64,000 nucleotides of DNA from Mesotaenium endlicherianum. Lineage: Eukaryota; Streptophyta; Zygnematophyceae; Zygnematales; Mesotaeniaceae. Of this stretch, positions 57,901 through 64,000 are shown in pieces (the first letter of the stretch is position 1; the number at the start of each line of letters is the position of its first letter). Below the pieces are notes generated by a model, which saw nothing but the letters and a program-made list of their open reading frames with translations, had not been told where the DNA came from and did no database searches. The stretch is taken from NCBI GenBank assembly GCA_009602735.1, contig WELA01004268.1, positions 852,266-916,265 on the forward strand. Direction: 5' to 3'. A program made the position numbers and the translations under genes.

Positions 57901-58502
57901 CTCAAGCAAGAGTGGCGAACAGATCCAGAAGAGAAATTACGTACAGAGTGGGTGACAACGTGTTACTATCATCCAAGAACATTTCCCTGAACAACAGGCC
58001 TGCCGGCAGCAAGTTCTCTCCCAAGTATTTGGGACCCTTCAAGATTATCCAGCAAGTCAACCCCGTTGCTTTCAAGCTAGAACTTCCCCAGACTATGCAC
58101 ATCGACCCCGTATTCCACGCTTCCCTCTTCAAGCCATATGTGCAACCCGACAACAAGTTCCCAGGACGTGTGACAACCCCACCAGCCCCAACAATAGTGG
58201 ATGATCATTTGGAGTACGAAGTGGAAGACATAGTGGCTATGAGAAATTTCAGGAGACAGCAGCAATACTTGATCAAGTGGAAAGGATATCCAGATTCGGA
58301 GAATAGTTGGGTGGCGGCGCACTACCTTGACAAAGTTCAGAGAAAGTTGAAGCGCTTCCATGCCGCCAACCCCCATCTTGGACCAGCCCCAAGTCTCTCT
58401 ACTAGAAGCCCGAAGACTTCAGGGAGGCAGCCTGCCACCATCAAGAAGCAGCAGAAGACCCCTTGGAGGCAGCCTGCAAAAACAAGAAAGAGGAAAAATT
58501 GA
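54837..58502 (+). CDS. pol: A-plus pol polyprotein (PR-RT-RH-INT-chromodomain)
   Basis: An uninterrupted frame of 1221 codons. Protease: active site DSGA at residues 74-77. Reverse transcriptase: [14 protein letters not shown] and the catalytic FIDD at 428-431. RNase H: ITDASS with Asp 579. Integrase: zinc-binding CRSCDTCQ near 795, core Asp near 832 in SMDLIVDLP, second core Asp in [14 protein letters not shown], and Glu within [16 protein letters not shown]. The GPY-like region follows. Chromodomain: residues about 1125-1175 with [10 protein letters not shown] and [15 protein letters not shown] basic Gln/Lys tail ends the frame. All catalytic residues I can check are present. The listed start is the first ATG of the open frame; the true product would probably be a Gag-Pol fusion. 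Confidence 0.93.
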   Translation: MLLLQGKGPSCTFMPQKVVKKRTAPVGQEPTTPRPTSREGNTPSEVETPVEDDVPAPMSLRGYLGGEKVHILVDSGAQGNFIAADFATKHGITMRTLDHDEEIMMPDGFSYTTPSKKTYPLALSIKSFKDRVVFSPMQLGKYDVILGTPWLTKHNPQVDWRTGTIKIKNDITSRICILRAIQNIQTQDIQKPAHEILLSALQLKRLVRKGHELLLALITPKDIKKDIESQEGSPVPKEIQEVFEDYKEVFSPELPKGLPPKRFVDHKIELEPGSKPISRPTFKMSYTELDEVKKQIKELLEHGFIRPSKSPFGAPVLFVKKKDGTLRMCVDYRALNKITIKNRYPLPRMDELMDRLVGAKYFTKIDLRSGYHQIRIAEPDIEKTAFRTRYGHFEFMVLPFGLTNAPATFMTMMNTIFQPMLDRFVVVFIDDILIYSKTLEEHARHLKEVLEVLKQNKLFAKESKCEFAKQEVEFLGLHVTADGIKIDPKKTTVVEEWPTPTTKKELQSFLGFANWYRKFIQGFSHIAAPLTDLLKKDRLYTWTEKEEEAFQELKRRLTTSPVLTLPSPNPDWPFHVITDASSYAIGAILLQDQGKGLQPIAYESRKLNPAEQNYTTTEREALAIVHALKVWRCYVEGRKVLVTTDHEALKHLQTQPYLSRRQARWSGYLQQYNITIQYQPGKTNPADPLSRLQLNAVMVSLKTDLEARFSAAYERDPYYKNGEAALDPCKKQEGNYWVRQDTGQRCVPNDLDLRLLLLREAHDNPLGGHFGILRTTGVLARTYCWPGMSKQVKEYCRSCDTCQRIKPSSQKAGGLLQPLPIPERQWTDISMDLIVDLPVTPRGHNAILTVVDRLTKMAHFIPTTTKATAPQLARLIFDNIFRLHGLPSRIVSDRDPRFTSHFWKNLFKNLGTSLDMSTAYHPQSDGQTERMNRTLKTSLKAYVSTLEQDWDMYLTPLEFAYNNTTQASTQESPFFLNYGFHPTTPLSFTAGHDEVPAATDFMETLEAALTAAKKALQHAQDAQARVANRSRREITYRVGDNVLLSSKNISLNNRPAGSKFSPKYLGPFKIIQQVNPVAFKLELPQTMHIDPVFHASLFKPYVQPDNKFPGRVTTPPAPTIVDDHLEYEVEDIVAMRNFRRQQQYLIKWKGYPDSENSWVAAHYLDKVQRKLKRFHAANPHLGPAPSLSTRSPKTSGRQPATIKKQQKTPWRQPAKTRKRKN

Positions 58503-59127
58503 CATTAGACACTCTTCTCTTCTTGCAGTTTCTGGACAGAAAACTAAAACTGCTATTGGTAATAGGTCTCTGCATAATAAATTCTGAAAATTTACCTGGC
58601 TGTAGTCCATGAGTAGCCGATCATTTCGAGTCCAAGTTTGCTCAATTTGGAGCACTGGTGAGAGAGATATGATGCTCTAAGTAGAAGGGGGTCAGGCTGC
58701 TGGCATTGTTAGGGCAGAATATGCCTTCTGACATTGTGCCCTCCCCTGAACTTGGAATGCTCTGAAACTCAAGACTCTGGTAGAACATCTTACAGCGCCC
58801 AGTTTGAGACTTAGTTTGCAGAATTTGGAGAAGTATAGAAGGACTTATGATTTTCAGAAGTTTCTGCACAGATTTGGAGGAGTGCCTACTCTCTCAGCTC
58901 TCAACGACACTCCAGAAATGAGAATGCTCTCAAATTTGGTGACCCGGTAGAGTTCTCCGACGCGGTCTGTCTGGCACTTGAATTTTCAGATTTGGAGCAG
59001 TTCTGTGGCCGCTATGAGTTTTTGAATTTGTGGCAGATTCTGGGCCAACTTGTACAATTTTCTTTATCATTAAGGAGTAGGCTAGCCAATAAGGTCACAC
59101 CACCTACGACCTTGCCTAGTCTACCTT
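58503..59127 (+). other. A-plus 3' untranslated region
   Basis: No frame of note. It is conserved with A-minus (44796-45412 in the other orientation), as expected for a part of the element. Confidence 0.7.
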
Positions 59128-59256
59128 ACATGTGTAGCACCTGACTTGGCGCCTTTGACTAGTCCTCTTCACATGTGTGGCATCTGACTTGAAACTGTTG
59201 ACTAGTTTGCTCCACATGTGTAAGACCTGACTTGACGCGCCGAGACGTCGCTTTTT
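59128..59256 (+). repeat. Three 43-bp tandem units before the polypurine tract
   Basis: Units start at 59128, 59171 and 59214. Each opens with ACATGTGT (a CACATGTG-type palindrome in two of them), continues with (A/G)CCTGACTTG or a close variant, and the first two end with GACTAGT. The same block is in A-minus at about 44680-44795. Confidence 0.85.
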
Positions 59257-59271
59257 CTATCGGGGGGGTGA
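59257..59271 (+). other. Polypurine tract of A-plus
   Basis: A GGGGGGG run followed by TGA directly before the 3' LTR; the usual site for second-strand priming. Confidence 0.8.
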
Positions 59272-59774
59272 TGTAGTGATTTGAGTTATTATATATTAGT
59301 TTGCATATATTTTAATGTTTTCAAATATATTTGGAGTAGTATTGTGTGGAGTCAAGTGTGAATAGGTACTCTAGTAACTTGGTTCATGTCCTTTGAACCT
59401 TCCAAGGCATTTTCGAAGTTAGAGGAAAGACCTAGAAGAACTCCATGTGGCAAAAGTCAGATGTGCCATTTTTAGGTCAAAAGGACATGTGTACATTATT
59501 CTAGAAAGAGGTGGCAAGTTTTGGGATGTGTTGGGTGCCAACACATCAACATACACCTTCCTAGAAATTACTTATGTAGCAAGTATATAAACAAGAGCTA
59601 GAACATAGAAAGACATTCCAGAATCACTCTTGTACTTGCCAAAATCCAGAAATATATTAACTTTCAAGAAGCCATCTCTCTTTCAAGAAGCTACCACTTG
59701 TGTTCAAAGATCCTTGTCTTGAATAGATAAAGTATTCTGTTATACTAAGTACTTTATCTATCTGTTTCACTACA
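59272..59774 (+). repeat. A-plus 3' LTR
   Basis: 503 bp, the same ends as the 5' LTR and three differences from it. Confidence 0.96.
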
Positions 59775-62700
59775 GATGACATCCATGTCGTGGCAGCGTT
59801 GCCGTGGCAGTCCGGCCAATGGATGAGCTGGCCTGACATATCAAGATTGCCTGACTTGGCAGTGCTGGCGTGGCCATCACTAGCCTTACTTAAGCCAGCC
59901 CCAAGGCTCCTCTGACTCACAATTTCCCACCCATCTCTTGTTGTCGAGATTGACTAGCTTCATGAGTCGTCACTCTACGCGTGTGACGATGTGGACCTCA
60001 AATCAACGTTGACTTTAACAATTTGGAGAGTTTTGGCGATGAGAGTCAACGGCTGACCGTCCATACCTGGACGCGCGTGCCGGACCTTAAATGTTTGAGA
60101 GTCACAACAATCATGTACGTCAAAGAATATATTAGAGTGCAATTGTAAGATGCTTCAAGACTTTGGCACACTCTTAAATTTTCTTAAATTGTTTTTGAAC
60201 TCCGAAGTTTTAATTGTGAAAGTAAGAATGAAAATAGACGGTGTAAGGTAAGTGAAAGGCAATGATGGTGTAAAAATAAAGCCACGTTACTTCAACTTGG
60301 AGTTGCAATGTCGTGCCTAACAGTGTCGGACCCCTGGCGCGTGCGTGGCTTCTCAACACGTGTGCCTTCAACTTGGTTCACGTATCGGTGTGTCGCTGCA
60401 CGTGGGAATCGACCGGGTTGATCGTCCCTTGCACGTGTGTCGGTGACAGTCTGGTTGGGGTTTGACCCATTCCTGGTCTTCCTGCACTTGCATTATGCGG
60501 TGGGGCATCCCACACTTGGTGCTTCCCATGTTCAACCAATTCCTCATTCAACACTTAGAAGAGATAGCTTATCTGCAGTTTCCCTTACAAGGACAAAAAC
60601 GTCTTACATCCACACAAGCTTTCGCCCAAGTTGAGGGTTTATAGAATGAACAAGTTGGTAGTTTGCAGAAATCACGTCTAAGCAGCTCAACAGGCAATGT
60701 CAAGTTCAAAGAAAATCGCCCTTCAAGGCTTTCGCTTAACTTCCACGAGTCACAGCTTACAAAACTCTGAACTGCACATCTTTGCTGGCCTGGTCTGAGT
60801 TATTCGCTCAACACCGCGCCTTAACAGCTCTTCGCTGCTTGGCTGGGCTCACTCAGTTCTTTGTGAGAGCTTTTGCTTGTTAACACTACTCTTGCTATCA
60901 GCAATTCGACAATGGAGACTTCTGAGAACTTGGAAACTAACACAGCACTCACCATTTTGAGTGATCTTCGCACGCTGGTGGCGTTTGACCCAAATCTGTG
61001 CTAATCTCCTAACAGATTCTATTTTGCAGCTAGATTCTATTTTGCAGCTCTCTACTTACTACCAGCGAGATCCTCTCTTGGGAACTCCTGAGGTCTAACC
61101 TTTCTATGATACACTTTAGGACGAAATCTTCCAGCGTCGGCAGAAGCGTGGCGCCCTGGCTCTTCTATGGCCTTGGGAACTCCTTCTTCTTTGCGCTCCT
61201 TTTGCTTCTTTAGCTTCCTTCGACAACGATGCGGGCAAGAATGAGGCAGCTTCAGGCAGGGCTCGTGCCTTCCACGGGCACCACACACTGTCCTCTTTCG
61301 AGAATACCAATGCTTAGCCACCGTGCTTAGCTTGCATGCCGTCCTTACCTGGCAATTCTCTCACAGCTTAGAGAAGTTGTCATTCAGCATGCATGCATGC
61401 ATCGAGATTGTTGCGCGTGACCACTTAGCCTTCCAGCTGATTATCACGCCTACGTGGCTGGCTGACAGCGTTTAGGATGAACGCTCAGGCCGTGACCAGT
61501 CACCTGAGGGCCTAGCCTAGGCGGCACACAACGCCCTTTGCAACATCCCTGCTGTACTTGGCTTGGATAGCCGATTGATCAGTACCTTTCTTGGCACTTG
61601 CTAGTCTGGCTCATTGCTGGTTCCATGTCCCTAGCCTTTCGGCTGACCACTCGGTCCACATCCCCATCCCATCCGGGGTGTGGGTGTGACGTGTCGTGAC
61701 CACTTTGACAGCGACGACGACTTCAACATGGCCGCTGACTTGGTCCTCTGGTCGGTGAGTCAAAGCTGACTTCCCGTACCTGGGCGGCCGTGACTCGCGC
61801 TGCGCGTGCGGCACCGTCAAGTGGATAGCAGTCGCGACAGGGATGACTAGGAAAACGTGTGTGTGTGTCTTCGAAAGTTGGAGGGTTGTTCGGACTTCGC
61901 GGTCATTTCACTTCAAAGTATGAAGGAATTATATTGTCATAGACGTATGACTAGCATCAGATGCGAGTGGCATGACGGAGGATCACAGCAGGCTGCACCA
62001 GGCCAATGATAGCCAATGAGGGCGAATGTTTTGATCTGCTTGAGGTCCAGACTATGCAGTGATTTGTGGTTGCGCCGTGGTACGGCGCACCCTCACCAGA
62101 TTTAATTCAACTGTTGAAGGCTGAAGGCTAAACCTTGTGTGAGACCAATCAGTATGACATCTCCGGCGCGCCAGTGCTTGATTGGGCTCTGGGAGTATAT
62201 GTTGGCCCCAAACATCATGGAGCTGGTGTAACAGCTCAGCCGTCCGAGAAGATCGCCCGTCAGCTCGTCGAATCTATTTCTCTCTTCTGAAGCATTCTGA
62301 AGCCACACACCAGATAAATTATCTGTGCTCAAGCTAAAGGACGTGGCTGCACTTTTGGTAGTTCATGCACTTTTCAAGATTTATACTTGGCCAGCAGCAG
62401 TCTCCAGCCGCAGAAGGCCCACACTTTTCATGCAGTCGTTTCCAAAAGCTGTGGCCAATATCCAGGTCTGTGGGCAGATGATGGAACGCGTGGCGCAACA
62501 TGTCACGTGAGACCACGACATCCATATGAGAAGATCAATTTCTTGGCTGTGGGTGGTCCGGTGAGCAGGTATCAACACAACCATCTGCAACCATCAGTAC
62601 CAAACGACCGCGCGCTTGCTATTTCGCGGCTGTGGACTACTACCAATATTCGCTGGCGACCTCACCAAGTAATGTTCGCGTCCAAATTTCAAGACTAGAA

Positions 62701-62884
62701 AATTTTAGGCAAGTGGGTAAGAGGAACCAGACGTGAGCGTGGTGGCTCAGTGCAAGCTATAGCCCTGATATTCTTTGTGAGGTCTGTCTACAAGCGTCTT
62801 TTCATTTACTGTTACCCATTTCCGTTCCCAAATCCGACGTATGCTTGCAAGTTTCGCTCCTTGCTTACTACCTTTCTCCCCTTA
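59775..62884. other. Unrecognised region left of the Dof-like gene
   Basis: No domain is recognised in about 3.1 kb. Small items: an 18-bp direct repeat AGATTCTATTTTGCAGCT at 61014-61049, a GCATGCATGCATGCATC run near 61388, and a weak similarity between 59980-60080 and 61685-61812 (GTGTGACG, TACCTGG, GCGCGTGC). Short frames at 61052-61321, 62102-62332 and 62387-62698 have nothing to support them. The right part should contain the promoter and 5' leader of the gene at 62919. Confidence 0.4.
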
Positions 62885-62918
62885 GATTGAGAAAGACGTG
62901 AGAACACCATAACACAGT
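62857..62918 (+). other. Probable 5' leader with a splice acceptor
   Basis: A pyrimidine-rich TACCTTTCTCCCCTTAG ends at 62885 and looks like an acceptor of an intron in the 5' untranslated region. An in-frame TAA at 62910-62912 supports the ATG at 62919 as the translation start. Confidence 0.45.
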
Positions 62919-64000
62919 ATGTCTAAGTTCAAAAAATGGATGGAAGCTAGAAGTATCGACGAGAAGAGGGATGAATTTGTAGACCCCGGCATTAGACTGT
63001 TTGGTCATACTATAGCTATACCCGGTTGTGAGGGATCAACAGGGGACATCGAAAGAGAGGTTGTCGGTGGTACTACGCCTTCTCGAATTAAGTCTCACAC
63101 CAAAAAACAATCAAGTAGCATGGGGGGTGCAACGAGTACTATCACGAGTGTCGGAGACGAGAAGGAAGTCTCAAAGACAAGAAAGTACTCATGTGGACTG
63201 GTATGCTTTCTGGAATACCTTTTTTAGTACTTTACGCCTAAAAATGTTGTGATATTAGATAAACACTACATCCTGCACAGAGTTGCATGTCCTTCGCATA
63301 TTTTCGATTCATTGTTGTGTTTGTAGGTTAAAATATTTAATAGCATCCATTCCTCAATATTTGCCTCTTTCGCGTGTTGCGAGCCATTTTGAGTTAGGGA
63401 GGAAAGTGTTTGTATGACACCTGCACCCTTTGTAGCCACCCGTCCCTCATTATTCAGTTGTCGAGTGCAGTCTTGACTCTATGATGTGGTCTTGCCGGAT
63501 GTTCCGGGTTATTACCCAAGCGCATAACAAGGCTAACGGATACGAGGAGCCCCTCTGGCTGGCCGCTGCGTGCATGCTCTGTGGTGTGCCCACTGTTTGG
63601 CATTGAGGAGCTGACGTTTGACTTCTTTGTCCTTTTTCAGGATGTGATGGCGGCGGTAGCCTTTCCTACAGAGAGTGAAGGCTGGCAGCAGTGTAATGAG
63701 GAAGGCAATGGAAGCTCCTCCGGCAGTAACAGTGGGAGTGAAGACGGAGTTGATACCCGGGCGCCCAAGGTTGCTAAGTACAGTGCGCTGGACAGGTGTC
63801 AGGAGATCGCTGCCGCATCTGTGGATGAAGATTCCGGACGTGATGGTGGTCTGCAGTATCCATGTGCTTCTGTACTGGCCGATGAGGGGTCTGGCGACGA
63901 CTCTGTGGACGTTGCACATGAGGCAGGGCAGGAGGGGGCGGACAAAGCCTATGGATTGGAGGCAGACCCAAAAGAGCACGACAGCATCAATAATCACCAT
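62919..64000 (+). CDS. Dof transcription factor, CDF-like, 5' part (runs off the window)
   Basis: Two exons can be read: 62919-63200 (94 codons) and 63641 to the window end (120 codons, no stop), joined in phase 0 by an intron that starts GTATGC and ends TTTTTCAG. Residues 22-35 read DPGIRLFGHTIAIP, very close to the N-terminal DPAIKLFGKTIPLP motif of plant cycling Dof factors, which repress light and clock-controlled genes in flowering plants. Exon 2 is acidic and Ser/Gly-rich (SSSGSNSGSEDGVD), like the linker that precedes the Dof zinc finger in that group. The zinc finger itself would lie beyond the right edge and is not seen, so the call rests on the motif, the spacing and the clean splice phase. 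The start is fixed by an upstream in-frame stop. Unlike the rest of the window, it shows no sign of decay. Confidence 0.58.

Larger units (their letters stand above)
53095..59774 (+). mobile_element. Element A-plus: young Ty3/gypsy chromovirus, looks whole
   Basis: 6.7 kb with two 503-bp LTRs that differ at only three positions by eye, a primer site, open gag and pol, a tandem repeat block and a purine tract. I see no obvious break. The near-identical LTRs imply a recent insertion; with commonly used plant rates this would be a few hundred thousand years, but the rate for this organism is not known. The flanking pentamers (CTCTC and GATGA) do not match, so a normal target duplication is missing. 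Confidence 0.95.

Noticed and set aside
59128-59256. A CRISPR-like array
   Set aside because: Three contiguous 43-bp units without unique spacers inside a eukaryotic retroelement; it is an ordinary tandem repeat.
61052-61321. An 89-codon basic frame on the minus strand
   Set aside because: It has a basic composition only, with no domain, and another frame of the same strand is also open.
62102-62698. Frames of 60-103 codons on both strands before the Dof-like gene
   Set aside because: They overlap on both strands, have no motif and no splice context, and probably lie in promoter or leader sequence.
63533-64000. A 155-codon open frame on the minus strand at the right edge
   Set aside because: It is antisense to the Dof-like exon 2, whose plus frame is open, acidic and joined in phase to exon 1. 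The minus product has no recognisable feature.

Overview
The window looks like nuclear DNA of a plant-lineage eukaryote, and most of it is repeats. The evidence is Ty3/gypsy LTR elements with chromodomains and initiator-Met-tRNA primer sites, long AT-rich and microsatellite stretches, and a spliced gene at the right edge whose first exon carries the N-terminal motif of CDF-type Dof transcription factors. A streptophyte alga of the Chara type would fit, but this is an inference from gene content, not an identification. There are no bacterial operons, no rRNA and no convincing tRNA gene.

Layout, left to right. 1-4960: GC-rich degenerate repeats, GA/CA microsatellites and a long degenerate inverted repeat (about 1440-2100 and 4190-4960). 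5498-6874: a decayed PIF/Harbinger transposase. 6962-14281: element G, a Ty3/gypsy fossil on the minus strand, target duplication CACCC. 14392-22616: element B, a minus-strand chromovirus with target duplication TGGTT and an extra 3' reading frame. 22622-24784: GC-rich, possibly host-derived sequence with a 161-bp tandem duplication. 24785-32053: element C, a relative of B with a cut right LTR. 32054-32708: the C-terminal part of a piggyBac-type transposase. 32750-41736: element D, a relative of G, target duplication TGAAA, itself carrying a 1486-bp DNA transposon (37087-38572). 41742-43370: AT-rich sequence that continues the locus D entered. 43371-44500: element E, remains of a B-type element. 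44501-50844 (minus) and 53095-59774 (plus): two very similar copies of a third chromovirus family (A), head to head around a 2.25-kb spacer. 59775-62918: sequence with nothing recognised. 62919 to the window end: the 5' part of the Dof-like gene.

Relative ages by eye: A-plus is young (three mismatches between its 503-bp LTRs, gag and pol both open). B is older (a few percent LTR divergence), and D and G are older again (roughly 7-10 percent). The order of insertion can be read from the nesting: the 1486-bp transposon entered D, D entered the piggyBac-bearing locus, and A-plus abuts a B-type LTR.

The observations most worth following are: (1) the conserved coiled-coil accessory reading frame downstream of pol in B, C and E; (2) consecutive hairpins and a tRNA B-box-like motif in the LTRs of G and D, where one hairpin is kept as a structure although its sequence differs; (3) a young element A-plus without a target-site duplication; (4) piggyBac-type remains in a plant-like genome, with a small TTAA-flanked element that may belong to the same family; and (5) the partial Dof gene.
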